Part shown: in pieces, positions 1 through 10,917 of the stretch
Layout: the number at the start of each line of letters is the position of its first letter
Numbering within the stretch: position 1 is the first letter of the stretch
Origin: Liolophura sinensis
Lineage: Eukaryota > Mollusca > Polyplacophora > Chitonida > Chitonidae
Assembly (NCBI RefSeq): GCF_032854445.1
Contig: NC_088297.1
Coordinates: 21,837,127 to 21,897,126 of the forward strand
DNA: 60,000 nt
Direction: 5' to 3'
Position numbers and translations under genes: made by a program
Notes under the pieces: model-generated
What the model saw: the letters and a program-made list of their open reading frames with translations, nothing else
What the model was told of the DNA's origin: nothing
Databases searched by the model: none

Positions 1-156
1 AAGTAACCATCCAGGTTAACATCGTTTGTGCTTCTTTTGGCTTCAAAAGGACCAAACTGCGTCTTGGCTGGAATGTCAAAGGTTGCAGTGACCTGCAGAG
101 TGCCATCAGAAATGTCTCCTTCAACGTCAAGGTTATGTGGCAAGGTCAAGCGTGCT
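1..156 (-). CDS. PRDM-like gene, exon 3 (PR/SET domain start), runs off window edge
   Basis: Read on the minus strand, this exon follows an acceptor (TTTTATAG at 157-164) and stays open to the window edge. It encodes a segment beginning ARLTLPHNLDVEGD and containing IPAKTQFGPFEAKR. A 'RA-L-LP' entry followed by 'IP-T-FGPFE' is the hallmark of the N-terminal PR (SET-related) domain of PRDM zinc-finger proteins, which act in the nucleus as histone methyltransferases or transcriptional regulators. Joined to exon 2 (1618-1708) the phase-2 junction gives an Arg codon and the run LSRARLTLP, as expected for the family. The rest of the PR domain and any C2H2 fingers lie beyond base 1. Which PRDM this is cannot be decided. 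The domain call is by motif only. Confidence 0.6.
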
Positions 157-1617
157 CTATAAAACGTGAACCAAAAAAAAAAAAAAAAAAAATGAATACA
201 AAATAGAACCTCAGGCACACAATGTTACTATCTCAGATTTGGTAGGAAGAGTACTCAGCAAAGCTAGCAAAAAAACACCTTGCCTTGAGGCAGATGAATG
301 CAAAAACTTCAGATCAATGCACAAAGTACGTAAACATTTCATATCAACAAGAATTTTAAAAAATTCTAATGTAGATGTAATGTAGATGTAGACAGTCAGA
401 ATCACATTACTACCATACCACTTCACCCTACCCATCCCTGGGTGTCGGCTTTCATTCACTAAAACGTCTTCTTGCTGGGGTATGGTAAAAGATCTAATCG
501 TAAAATTTCGTCTAAAAGCGTTTTTATTTGTGAAATGATTTGTTCATCTGTTCATTTTTAGAGAAGAATACATGTCATAAACTTTTTATACTTATTGTGC
601 TAAGACTTACATTAACAATATCCTCCTAAATTCCAAACAAGCTCCAAAACACTTTCTTACGATTAATAGAACTTTCACAATCCAGCAAAAAATGTGTAAC
701 TTAGGCATGGGTAAACTTTTCTTTTATTACCCTTGAGCTTTGTCATAGAAGTCTGAGACATAAAAGTGTGAATTATCGCCCCTACTTTCAAAGCCTATAC
801 AAAATAGGATTAGACTCAAACAGGGTGGACAAAGAAAAAGATAAGAGTTTGGGTTATCTCCCTTAGTTTTGACACTGACTTGAAACATTTGATTAAACAG
901 GTGGTGAATGCCTTAGAGACAGAAAAAATAAGATAAAATACGACAAAATAAAATAAACCCATAAAAATAAAAACAACTGCCTTGCAAAGCTTGGCTACCT
1001 TTATATATTCCAATATATTCAACAGCATTGAGATCTACCAAATACCTCTCCCACTACATGTCAATCTCACAAAGTCTCTTGTTACCCGACGTCCTCGGTA
1101 CTAATGATGCAATGTCCCAAAGAATCAGTATTTCCCAAACCATCCTTACATGTAGCACCTGTGTTAACATTTCCTGCCAAACATTTCATGCATCGGCAAG
1201 TCCTTCCTGAGAGGAAAGCTGTGTGGCTGGGTCACAATCAACTTCTGTTATGCTCAAAGTAGTCATTTCTGGACTGCAAAGCTGGCAAAATTTTGAACAG
1301 GGAGCTATGTTTGCCTTTCAGAAGAATTGCTTGTATGCACTGGAGCGGAATCGAAAATTCTCTACGGTGGAGACTTTTCATCTGCTTTGCACAGTGAATG
1401 ATTATTATCTGTCACATACAGCCATCATCATTGAAAAGTCCCTGTTATGGAGATTACTCAACAAAGCTTTAACAAGGCAAATAAAACTGTGTTAAATGTC
1501 TTGAAGTAAATATGCATAAACCCCTCCCCCTTCCAAAACGCTGCGATTGACTCATCTAGTCAGTAAGAGACTCTGGAAACGTACATCTGGTGTAACCATG
1601 GTATTCCACGAACAAAC
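157..1617 (-). other. Intron 2 of PRDM-like gene
   Basis: Non-coding. It holds an A run at 173-191 and one copy of the motif GGTTATCTCCCTTA (852-865) that recurs elsewhere in the window. I see no further exon or transposon open frame. Confidence 0.45.
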
Positions 1618-1708
1618 CTGCTGAGTTGAGTGGCAGCTCTGGCTGCGATATCTAATCCCAGCTCTGGGCACACCTCTGTGTTGTGATCCCCTCCGCAAAC
1701 ATCGCACT
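1618..1708 (-). CDS. PRDM-like gene, exon 2 (zinc knuckle before the PR domain)
   Basis: Minus-strand exon between an acceptor (GTACTTTCAG, ending at 1709) and a donor (CAG|GTTTGT, GT at 1617-1616). It encodes KCDVCGGDHNTEVCPELG and then DIAARAATQLSR. The C-x2-C-x4-H-x4-C pattern followed by P-x-x-G matches the zinc knuckle that sits just ahead of the PR domain in several PRDM proteins. The entry phase (one base carried in) fits the candidate first coding exon at 3623-3638, giving Lys. The exit phase fits exon 3. The open frame continues past the donor to 1560 but loses family resemblance, so I end the exon at the donor. Confidence 0.6.
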
Positions 1709-1892
1709 CTGAAAGTACACAATAATAATCATAAATACACACTTTTTAACCACCGTAATGACACCACAGTGACCTCATATGATTTTTTTTTCTTCGTTTT
1801 TTTGGGGGGCTAATTACCTACATCTTATACCCTTGTGATTTGTGAATTTTTAACATTTATTCATTCTACAAATTCCCTGTCAAAAGCTGGGT

Positions 1893-1967
1893 TTGAGCCC
1901 ACAACTCTTGTGTTTTTGTGATTAAAAGACAAGTGCCTTTAACCACAAAACTCCCTGAATCTTCAAT
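1893..1967 (-). repeat. tRNA-like SINE head fragment
   Basis: On the minus strand the segment shows an A-box-like GTGGTTAAAGGC and a B-box-like GGGCTCAAACCC with tRNA-like spacing. It lacks a convincing cloverleaf and discriminator end, so it is read as a tRNA-derived SINE fragment rather than a tRNA gene. Confidence 0.35.
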
Positions 1968-2104
1968 ACAATTCATAGCTGCAAGATTTTAGACAGATCT
2001 GTGAATCAATACCACAGGAGAATATAACATTCAGATTATTTATATGATATTGTGTCAGACGCTAGGCTCTCCATTCACTTCACACTGGGGCCATAATCTT
2101 ACCC

Positions 2105-2898
2105 CAAGGTTCGCACGGCCAACGGCCAAAAAAATTCAACGACTTTTCAAGTACTTTCAAATACTTAAAATACAAATTCAAGCACCTCAAACGACAGTCA
2201 CAATCACGGCTTTCATGGACAAACTGCGACAACAGGCACAGCTTGAATACTTTTTTAGGTCATTTCGTGAATGTGGCACAGCCATGCCGTGGCATTCGAC
2301 TGGTATGCAGCCTTGTGTTGGTGCCATAACCTTCAGTCACTGCAGACATCACTGGTAATCAGAATTACTGATGATTTGCGCAGCTTTAAACATTTCTGTA
2401 CAACACATGGTCATTCATGAGTAGTCCTGGGCGGACATGCCCATACTGGAGACATCTATACTTTGGAGACACAATCGGCAGTATGCCTGATTGACACTGC
2501 TGGTGTTGCTCACAAGCCAGTCCTTGAAATCTGGGAAATGAAGCCATTCATCGCTAAAATGACAGTTGCCTGGCATCTCTAATGCTTTTTTTTTTACACA
2601 CCAAATCACTCTCAATGAATAGAGCATATGTTCTTACCGCCAAACCAAAAAATGGCGATCTTAGCGCCCTAAGGAAGTCTGTAGTGGCCCAAAACTATGA
2701 CCGCGTACATACCACTGGCAGCCAGTTGATTCACAGATTCTTACCACCGAATAACTTTGTTCAACTGACAAAAACAAAATCAAGTTCTTTCAAGGACCTC
2801 CATGTACAAATGTTCAAAATCAAGCACTTTCCAGTCCTTGAATTACCAAAATAAAATTCAAGTACTTTCAAGGTTTTCAAGGACCTGTGCGAACCCTG
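2105..2898 (-). mobile_element. Internally deleted hAT-type DNA transposon
   Basis: The left end CAAGGTTCGCAC and the right end GTGCGAACCCTG are inverted copies, 11 of 12 matching. Both sides are directly flanked by TTACCC (2099-2104 and 2899-2904), a likely part of the target-site duplication. Both subterminal regions carry clusters of 'TTCAAGTACTTTCAA'-type repeats. Inside, on the minus strand, is a BED-type zinc finger remnant. Terminal sequence, subterminal repeats and BED finger together point to the hAT superfamily. At about 0.8 kb there is no room for a catalytic domain, so this is a non-autonomous copy. It sits in intron 1 of the PRDM-like gene. Confidence 0.6.
2415..2587 (-). pseudogene. 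BED zinc finger remnant of hAT transposase
   Basis: The minus-strand frame reads MPGNCHFSDEWLHFPDFKDW and then YCRLCLQSIDVSSMGMSA. The pattern F-x-D-x-W ... F-x-W ... C-x2-C ... (D/N)-x-S-x-MG is that of the N-terminal BED-like DNA-binding domain of hAT transposases. The frame stops soon after, before the final ligands (usually His), and no RNase-H-like catalytic domain follows. It is a truncated relic inside the terminal inverted repeats at 2105 and 2898. Confidence 0.55.
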
Positions 2899-2977
2899 TT
2901 ACCCAAGATGCTTCTAATGAATTCCAGCATGCATCGCTGTTCAACTTAAGCAGGGTCAATTCTACAGAACAAAGCCG

Positions 2978-3115
2978 ATCACTGTGAGTTCAAGTCCAGC
3001 TCATGCCGGCTTACTCTCCGCCTGTAAGTGGGAAGGTCTGTCAGCAACCTGCTAATGGTGGTGGGTTTTGGTATAAGTGAAATATTCTTGAGTGCAGCGT
3101 AAAACACCATTTAAA
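2978..3115 (+). repeat. SINE family 1, 5'-truncated copy
   Basis: Contains the B-box part (gtgagttcaagtccagctca), the central body (gcaacctgctaatggtggtggg) and the tail 'ttcttgagtgcagcgtaaaacacc'. The A-box head is missing. Confidence 0.75.
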
Positions 3116-3134
3116 CCAGTCGTTTTTCTTACAA

Positions 3135-3513
3135 AGCAGGAATTCAGTTTTTAATGAATGAATTGGTTGAGGTTTATCACCATTCTTAACAATTTTTCAG
3201 TCATATAATGAGTTATTAGGTGCGTGTACATGCACTGTGTCTTGGTGTAGCAGGGCGAGTCCATGCCGCCAAAGTGCTACAGCCACTGAAGTATCATGTA
3301 GAAAGACATCAGACATGACACCCCATTCAGTCACATAATACTGACAATGGGCCAACCAGTCCTGTTTCCTTGCTCTAAAATCGCAGTGTTGAGTGCCAAA
3401 CGAGACAGCAACAAGTACCACTTTTGAAGTCTTTGGTATGATCTTACCCGGGTTTGATCCCAGGGCTCCGGGGGCTTCCTCCTTTGAGATGGACGCTCAA
3501 ACCATTAGGCCAT
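3135..3513 (-). repeat. SINE family 2, near full-length copy
   Basis: On the minus strand a tRNA-like head (CCATGGCCTAATGGTTTGAGCG as A box, GGGATCAAACCCGGG as B box) is followed by a body with 'gttgctgtctcgtttggcactcaaca' in two parts and a 3' region containing 'aatttttcagtcatat'. Related copies lie at 7501, 10175 and 29555. Confidence 0.6.
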
Positions 3514-3622
3514 GGAAGCAGTCAAATTCAATTTAAAAGTGACATACAAATTATACTATCATTTACATGAAATGCTTAGATTTTTCAGATTTGCCTGCAG
3601 TGGTCATAGTACATGTACTTAC

Positions 3623-3638
3623 TATCATCTTCATCCAT
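3623..3638 (-). CDS. PRDM-like gene, candidate first coding exon
   Basis: A very short coding start on the minus strand: ATG at 3638, then GAT GAA GAT GAT A, followed by a strong donor (GTAAGT). It encodes MDEDD plus one base. That base joins the AG that begins exon 2 to make an in-frame Lys codon ahead of CDVCGG. A short acidic N terminus directly before the zinc knuckle is plausible. A CCAAT box (3718-3722) lies about 80 bp upstream of the ATG in the gene's orientation. This start is inferred from phase matching only; another upstream exon could be used instead. Confidence 0.4.
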
Positions 3639-3717
3639 AGTTGTCCTTAGCCAGTCAGAATGGCCGGTTAATTCAAATCAATCAATGATGCTCCAGATCT
3701 CTTAACAAGGCTATTAG

Positions 3718-3722
3718 CCAAT
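3718..3722 (-). promoter_or_regulatory. CCAAT box upstream of PRDM-like start
   Basis: The sequence AGCCAATCAGA is an NF-Y-type CCAAT box, read on the plus strand. It lies about 80 bp upstream of the candidate ATG at 3638 of the minus-strand PRDM-like gene, a usual promoter distance. Assignment rests on position and motif only. Confidence 0.3.
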
Positions 3723-4012
3723 CAGAAATATTTGGTCTTGATGCTTCAGCAAAAGTTTTGCCTGAAAAAGTTAAAGGCATAAGATTTTTTAGAAGTGTAT
3801 AACAGTTAAAACTGTATACATCAATCTGAATGTCAGTTCAAGTTTAAGCATTTAATATGTTACATTAATATTTGAGTACAATATAATCCAATATGTATAT
3901 TTAAACCATACTCACGATTATCTCCCTAGAATGAGGGAGGTAATGTTCTTGGGTAGTACAAAACAAAAGATAAAACGAGTATCAGTCTGTTGTTTCAGTC
4001 TGCCGCTTCAAC

Positions 4013-4278
4013 GTTTATTTATTTATTTGATTGGTGTTTTATGCTGTACTCAAGAATATTTCACTTATACGACTGCTGCCAGCATTATGGTGGGAGGAAA
4101 CCGGGCAGTGCCCAGTGGAAACCCACGATCAGACGCAGGTTGCTGGAAGACCTTCCCACGTACCGCCGGAGAGGAAGCCAACAAAAGCTGGACTTGAACT
4201 CACAGCGACCTCATTGGTGAGAGGCTTGTGGGACATTACGCTGCACTGGCGTGCTAACCAACTGAGCCACCCGCCTCA
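4013..4278 (-). repeat. SINE family 1, near full-length copy (minus)
   Basis: Starts with the reversed tail (tttatttatttgattggtgt), passes through the body (catccgca-like segment degraded, gtgggaggaaaccgggcagt) and ends in the tRNA-like head (aactgagccacccgcctc). Minus orientation. Confidence 0.8.
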
Positions 4279-4330
4279 ACATATGTTCAACAGGAATGAG
4301 TGACACGAAAATGTTTAACCACTTAAAACA

Positions 4331-4598
4331 TAGGGGGCGTTTGTGGCTCAATTAGTTAGCATGTTAGCGCAGCGTAATGACCCATGATCTCTCACCAATG
4401 CGGTTGCTGTGAGTTCATGTCCAGCTCATGCTGGCTTCCTCTCCGGCCAAACGTGGTATGGTCTGCCAGCAGCCTGCGGATGGTCGGGGGTTTCCCCGTG
4501 CTCTGCTCGGTTTCCTCCCACCATAATGCTAGCTGCCGTCGTATAAGTGCAATATTCTTGAGTACGGGGTAAAACACAATCAAATAAATAAATATATA
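4331..4598 (+). repeat. SINE family 1, near full-length copy (plus)
   Basis: Head GGGGGCGTTTGTGGCTCAAT, B box GAGTTCATGTCC, body and the AAATAAATAAATAT tail are all present. TTAAAACA occurs on both sides (about 4323 and 4599) and is a plausible target-site duplication. It lies head to head with the minus copy at 4013-4278. Confidence 0.8.
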
Positions 4599-4599
4599 A

Positions 4600-7500
4600 A
4601 TTTAAAACACAACTGAAATGAAAATGTTATGATGAAAACATTTTGTTTTTTTTTGTTGAATGACATCAGTTATCAGACGATAACTCAAATTTCTGGCTTT
4701 CGCAACTTAAAATGAGAGCAAAATATTGTTGTGTTGAGCTATCAGATTATAACCCAGAAAATATGTTCATTTGCGTACGCCCTTAACCCCTGCTTCCCGA
4801 ATTCCAGCATGAGCACTCAGTGGCTTTACTTTCCTATCGCTGTGTACAAATGGATCATAACTTGCCTATAATTCTGCATTAAGAATTACAAATACATTAA
4901 AGCAACACATTGACGCCATGGCTAAAATACCAAAAGATCCCACGGCCAATTAAACACTGCAACTGTAGTCAAATAAAAAAAATTGCACATACAACTTTTC
5001 TGATTACAACAGTAGTAACAAGATAATTCATAAAAGTATAAAGAGTGCACACGACAACATATGCCATTGTTTTCATCTAGAAATGGAGAAGGAGGTCAGA
5101 GTTCAAAAGTAGGCTGCTGAATTGAAAGTCAGTATGCCACAATTACTATAGATTTAAATAGTAAGAATATTTAAAGTAGGCGGCTATGGGGATGGCAGTA
5201 GACAGCTGTGCAGCCTGTTACTTGCCCTTTTCGAATAACCTGCATGCATGCCTCTCAAACTTGCAGGTGCCAAAGGTGGTACAATATTTTGACAAATGAT
5301 TGCTATATACCACAAATGTAGACAGAACTAAATGGCGAGATCTTTAAATGATCAAGAGTTGGGCTATGCACGTTTTCATATGTGTCTTTTTTAAAACCAT
5401 GCCAGTGAGTATTAAATGTAATTCTTGCTGAATGATCACATTAACATTTCTGTTTTCCAGAATTTTATTCATAAGAACGAGACTGAAATGAATCATTAGA
5501 TGTAGCATGTCTTCACTTTAACATCATGGTTATAGTTTTCACAACACCCCGAGATAGCTTGTGTATAAAGAGATGTGCAAAATGAAAACAGCATGTTGAG
5601 CCGCACTTTTGGTGAGTATTTTTGCTACGTCCTGTCAAATCTCTGCTGTTTTCCTTAACAGGAGTGATTAGCCTCCAATATGCAATGCTGTGGAATTACA
5701 TGTATTTGCCGAACTCATTAGGTATCAAGTATATTGAATAAGCTACTACAGATAGACCTACAAAATTGCACACATCATAACCTTTCATGTTCCTGTACAT
5801 TCACATGCAGGCATTCAATGGTTTACATGACTGTTTATGAAAACATTTAGCTGCAAATAGCATGTAAGGAATGCAGTTGCTGGTGGAGTTTTTCAACACA
5901 ACTTTAGTTTCTTACGGTGACGCCGGGTTGTATTTGGACGGCCTATAATTCAGAGTAGCGTGTGGAAATGTATTAACTGGAGAATGGGTTAGGAGTGTCT
6001 CATTTGGGAGAAAAGGTTGTCTCGAACAGTGCGTATTTATCTGTATTTATGTGTATTTACACATAGTTTACTTGTACCGGTACGGTAGTTGATATGTGCC
6101 ACAATGTTTTGTCGTTGTTGTTTCGCCATTCAGCAGTTAACCGACGAGAAATATCACCAAAAATCTGCCAGACGAAGGCTTGGCTTGCATTTTGAAAAGC
6201 ACAAGCGACTAACGCTTTGCAGGCTGAGTTAATGGACCAAATAGACGGTATATTATTCCGACATATGCACTGGACTAAAGTCCGCTCCTAAGTTTTTTCT
6301 GGTTAGTTTTTCAGAAACTACCCACAGGAAATTTCAACCTTGAAATGTACCAAGATGGCGGAACGGACTTTCCCCGAGATCACAGAAGACCGCCATTTCT
6401 GTGATCCCACAAAGAGGTGAATCCGAGGGGTTTTATGACGTTGTCACAAAGGTGTCACGCCAAATATTGAAGAAACATAATCTTGTGGCCCGTAAAGGTG
6501 CGTTTACTGTGTGTTTCTTACCACTAAATATTCGTTTTCATCGAGTGTACAACGGTTGGAGGATGCCCGACTTTGCCTCGCCACTCGATCTTACATGTAC
6601 CCATGAATAACTACGGGGCATGCGCACTACTGACTTCCTCATCGTCAAAATAACGCACTTGGCTGGCAGAAACTTGCGATTTTAAGTATCTACGTTCATC
6701 AAAAAAAATTTTGGTAAAGAATCAAACAATCTACACACAACAGTTGTATATCGGTCAAGTTTGAAAGATTTTATTGATATATTTTGTGTTTTCGTAAGGG
6801 ATGAGAATCGATTGAAAGCAGTATCCTCTTGCTTGCGCAGATGTATGTTGGCGTTCGTATAATGTCACATGACCTTGCATCGGGTTTATGCATGGGGTTT
6901 GTTACACGCAGGTGTATATAGCCATGCGCTGGGAATTTTTAGCGTTTTCTTCGCTTATTTTGTGGAGTGATCTTCTTTCGCCATGGCGAAACGTATAATA
7001 TTAATGACATTGACTCGATGGCCTGTTCCAAGTTGTTTTAATAAATTAATAATCCGTATCTGGAGGCCTACATAAGCCTATAGGGCCTATTTAAGCATAC
7101 ACAAGTAGTGTCGTTCGCAGCAGGGCACCCCCATATTTCAAGTGGAGAGGGCCAAGATATGATCCCCCGCTCCACACCCGACTTTCACGTGCCAGAGAGA
7201 ATTTGTTGGGGGCAGGAATTGCACTATAGGCTTACAGGCCTATACTGTAGCACCTGGTTCTAAAATTTCAGTTCTCCCACATTGGCTGTAGGCCAACCAA
7301 CTGAGCAACAAGGACTAGATAAAAAGTCATTATTTCTTTAAGGGATTAATGCTTACATGGTTGATTCTTATTTATCTATGATTGCGTGTGGATAAATATA
7401 CAACCTGTCTTTTACAAAATCCAGACTAGATTCTCTTTGCAGATAATAAGAAGTAAGAAAGTAGGCCTATGGGTAGGCCCTACTTAAAATTTTATTTTTA
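4600..7500. other. Intergenic, no gene recognised
   Basis: I find no exon with family resemblance, no transposon frame and no SINE. One promoter-like site with a short open start (6351-6416) is described in the findings. Confidence 0.5.
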
Positions 7501-7572
7501 GACCCGGGATCAAACCCGGGTGGGGCCATATTCAAGACTTTGTACATGTTGCTGCCTCGCTTGGCGCTCAGC
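7501..7572 (+). repeat. SINE family 2, partial copy
   Basis: The B-box part GGGATCAAACCCGGG followed by 'catgttgctgcctcgcttgg' and 'cgctcagca' matches, in the opposite orientation, the head-proximal part of the copy at 3135-3513. Confidence 0.5.
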
Positions 7573-8830
7573 ACTGAGACGCTAGAGCACGGAAACAGAT
7601 CTGACAGATCTATGTACACTTAGCAAATACGAAGTATAAACAACAAAAAGCAACAAACCAAATTATACGTACACGTGTTCATTTATTTATTTTAATTTTC
7701 CATCGAAATTTTGACGATTATGTCCAGTCAAAAACGTCTAGTCTTTATCGTTTTATGTGTCAAATAAAGTCTTTTCCAGCGCCCACATAAAACCGTATCT
7801 CTTTCCGATGTTTGTGGGTATACTGGGCGCGCGAATATCTGGTGACAGGGGCAAGTAAGTTTCGGAAATATCCAAGTCTGCAGGCCTTCATCCGTGACCT
7901 CATGTTGACGGTGACAGCACAAAGCAGTTGAGCTAGCAGAGTCCGTAGGTAGTGACATCCTCTGTACGGTACCGGCGTACATGTAGACAGTTTACCGAGT
8001 GCATTCACCACTGCTGACTGCCACAGCTTCTTGCCTAGCGCCTGTCACTTTGGAAGCTAAATATCTCTTTCATGATTACCGTGTGTTGATCTCTTCTTAG
8101 TTTTTTTCCACATTTCAACACTCCCGACTGAAATCTTCGCGCGAAGACTTACTCTAGGAATGCCTAAAACTCGCCCAACAACCAACGTGGACATATCACG
8201 TGCGAAATGCGGTATTCTGATTGGTTCTCGACATGTGGACCCTGTAGTTCTGTAAAGTGGACGCTTCCAGGGGGAGATAGACAAGAGAGAAGTTTAATAA
8301 AAAAATAAAGGGATGAATAGGTATCAGATTGAAAATCGAAAGGGAGTAAAAACTGAAAATTAGTGTAAAATTCATGTGAATGGGTGATGAGTAAGAATAG
8401 AAACAATGGCTTCATTCACTGCGTATACACTATGATAACTGCAGTAAGAAGGAAGCCTGCTGCCAAAAAACAATGGACACTTCCTTTTTTTAGTGCGGTT
8501 ATCACAGCGTATACGCAGTGAAAGAAGCCATTATTTCTTAAGCAATAGATCAAATATATATACGCATCCATACAGTGCGGCACATAAAATTAAAAAAAAT
8601 ATAGGCCTAGTTTTTATTTTCGCGATTTTGCATAGTGACAATAGCACAGATCAAAGTAAACAAAATTACACGCATTGAGAAGTTGATTTATGGAGTTAAC
8701 ATTTGCCTGAGAACAAAATACCTGTTGCTGCTCAGGTCTGTTTCCACCTCTGTTCGAAACAGCTAACTTTATATTAGATCTGTATTTCTTGTTTTGTCCG
8801 AGGTGGGCCTGTTTCCCATGGGCTCTCTAG
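7573..8830. other. Upstream region of the DHHC gene
   Basis: No coding segment recognised. An ATTGG (CCAAT in reverse) occurs at about 8219. Two related short stretches, 'cactgcgtatac' (about 8418) and 'gcgtatacgcagtg' (about 8509), form an inverted pair of unknown meaning. Confidence 0.35.
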
Positions 8831-8889
8831 CCTTGAGTACGGCGTAAAACACGAATCAAATAAATAAATAAATAAATAAATAAATAAAA
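8831..8889 (+). repeat. SINE family 1 tail fragment
   Basis: Only the 3' end is present: 'ccttgagtacggcgtaaaac' followed by a run of AAAT units. It lies just before the acceptor of the DHHC gene's coding exon. Confidence 0.7.
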
Positions 8890-8993
8890 TGAAATAAACA
8901 GTGAAATCAATCTTCAAATCACTGAGTCTGTTTTGTTTTCAGTTTGCTTCCAAGGACAGTGGAGTTGGTTGAGCCAGGAAGCAATTTCAAGTC

Positions 8994-10010
8994 ATGTTTC
9001 CCAATCAAATGACAAGGAATGCCATTTACAAAGGCAGTGACGTAGCTCTAACGTCACTTTCTTCCACTACACCCACTATCCGCGAAACATGGCGGACTGT
9101 CCAGCCGACAGACGACGCCAAGTATGCGGACGCTGTCCAGAATGAGGGGTCCGTATTTGGATGGCGGAAGAAGGGCAGAGGCGCGCGATGGATTATTCAC
9201 GTTGTCAACATTGCCGGGATGATTTACTACGTCGTGTTGTCTTCCGTTTTAGCCCTTATCACGTATTACGTGACGTTACCCGCGGTTTATACCAACGACA
9301 GTTTAACTTACAGGAGAATTCTGCTTCATTTTCTATTCATCAATATGATGCTAAATTACATCCTGCTTCAGTTTTACGGCAGAAGGTTTCATGGCATGAG
9401 ATCCGGAGCGAAACCATTACTGCCGACACATACTCGGACTGAGCGCGCTTTTTGCGAGAGATGCCAGGCAACCGTCGTGGCACGCGCCAAGCATTGTTAC
9501 ATGTGTGACGTATGCGTGTTGAAAAGGGATCATCACTGTTTCTTCGCCGGCTGCTGCGTTGGATTCCACAATCAACGCTATTTCGTTGTGTTTTGCTTTT
9601 ATGCGTCTCTCGGCTCATTATTTTGTCTCTACATAATATCAGAACATCTTCGACTGACGTATGCTAATATATTCAGCTATGAAGTATACAGGTTTTTGTT
9701 ACCATGGTGCCTCGTGGAGTGGTTATTTCGAGGCCTGTCTTCCGGTACCTTGGCCATGATTTTTCTGTTCTACATGACGATTCCTACTTGCCTTGGCTGT
9801 ATCTGGTTCGCTGTACAGCAGTTTTGGTTGATTTACAGAGGGCAAACGACATACGAGTACTTGAAAGGTATTAAGACATATAGGACCTTCACTGCTGATC
9901 ATTTTAGATCCGTTTTCGGATCTTTCTGGCCGTTGAATTTCATTCTTCCTATGCCTTGGTTCAGGCAACATGGAAATGGCAAAGATTGGAATGTGTTAAA
10001 ACATGTTTAA
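8994..10010 (+). CDS. DHHC palmitoyltransferase, ZDHHC22/24-like
   Basis: A 338-residue multi-pass membrane protein S-acyltransferase, expected to transfer palmitate to cysteines of membrane-associated proteins at the ER or Golgi. The cysteine-rich domain spans about residues 153-200: C-x2-C, then HCYMCDVCVLKRDHHCFFAG, with the catalytic DHHC at 179-182. Hydrophobic segments at about 68-95, 108-128, 196-216 and 251-281 give the usual four-helix topology with the DHHC loop in the cytosol. The TTxE motif appears as TTYE at 285-288. The stretch around FFAG...FVVFCFYASL resembles the ZDHHC22/ZDHHC24 branch. The coding region is intronless. An acceptor (TTGTTTTCAG ending at 8942) 51 bp before the ATG implies a 5' UTR intron; the frame between acceptor and ATG contains a stop, supporting this start. 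All catalytic residues are present. Confidence 0.9.
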   Translation: MFPNQMTRNAIYKGSDVALTSLSSTTPTIRETWRTVQPTDDAKYADAVQNEGSVFGWRKKGRGARWIIHVVNIAGMIYYVVLSSVLALITYYVTLPAVYTNDSLTYRRILLHFLFINMMLNYILLQFYGRRFHGMRSGAKPLLPTHTRTERAFCERCQATVVARAKHCYMCDVCVLKRDHHCFFAGCCVGFHNQRYFVVFCFYASLGSLFCLYIISEHLRLTYANIFSYEVYRFLLPWCLVEWLFRGLSSGTLAMIFLFYMTIPTCLGCIWFAVQQFWLIYRGQTTYEYLKGIKTYRTFTADHFRSVFGSFWPLNFILPMPWFRQHGNGKDWNVLKHV

Positions 10011-10174
10011 TGTGTCAACGCGTGTGAGTTGTAACAGCGACTTGTCGAATTGAAATAGCTAGTACAACCTTTATTTCGACTAAGCTATTCTCTTTGGTTT
10101 TTGTCTGCGTTGTGTTAGCTGCCATCCAGCGGACTGCATTATAATATAAAGATGGACCCATTGTCTTCTTTGAG

Positions 10175-10430
10175 TCAGTGAGTGAGTGAGTGTTTGGGGT
10201 TTAACGTCGTACTCAACAATTTTTCAGTCATATGACGACGAAGGAATCCTTAGGGTGCATGTACGTGTAATGTGCCCCCCTGTTGCAGGACGGATTTCCA
10301 CCGCTCTTATTTAGTGCTGCTTCACTGAGACGACTTACCGAAGGCAAGTAAGCCGCCCGTCCGAGCCATTATACTGATACGTGTCAACCAGTCGTTGCGC
10401 TGTCCTCTTCATGCTGAACGCCAAGCGTCT
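10175..10430 (-). repeat. SINE family 2, partial copy
   Basis: Contains 'gtttaacgtcgtactcaaca' and 'atttttcagtcatatgacga', then a segment ending 'gctgaacgccaagc'. It lies in or just after the 3' UTR of the DHHC gene. The tRNA-like head is missing. Confidence 0.6.
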
Positions 10431-10917
10431 TCTTTGAAACTGCATCTCGAATAAACTTGGGTCCTATATTGTGACCACAGCGAATAGAAAGTGAGGCAAG
10501 TTTAGATCGTCAGCCGCATACTCCTTACAGTGCATGCGTCGATCTGTACCTCTTTACATAACTGCCACCAGTAGCAAATTTTGTACACAAATCGTGAACA
10601 ACGCCGAGGTCAATGGGGTCACGGTGATGTGGCGGGAAGTGAAATCAGAAAACAAAGAATCAGTCTCAACCTTTTCTCCAAATAACAAAGCTTTCGGGAA
10701 GCTGTTAGGAACTCGCTTAAAGTCATGTGAAGGTTTTGTGTAAAACGAATGAATGACTATGGCTTAACTCCACATAGACAATATTTCACCCATATCGTGG
10801 CGATTGTGTAAAACGAATGTAGAAAACAGTACATGCACTGTAAGGAGTATGGCAAAGGCTATGTGTAAAACAATGGAGGCGGTTAAACACGGCATTTTGT
10901 ATGGTAACACGTCAATG

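Noticed and set aside
3440-3515. Possible tRNA gene on the minus strand (A and B boxes present)
   Set aside because: The boxes are continuous with a SINE family 2 body, and the same head recurs at 7501 beside the same body, so it is a SINE head and not a functional tRNA.
9161-9971. Open frames overlapping the DHHC gene in other frames
   Set aside because: They overlap a frame with all catalytic motifs and four membrane segments, and show no domain of their own.
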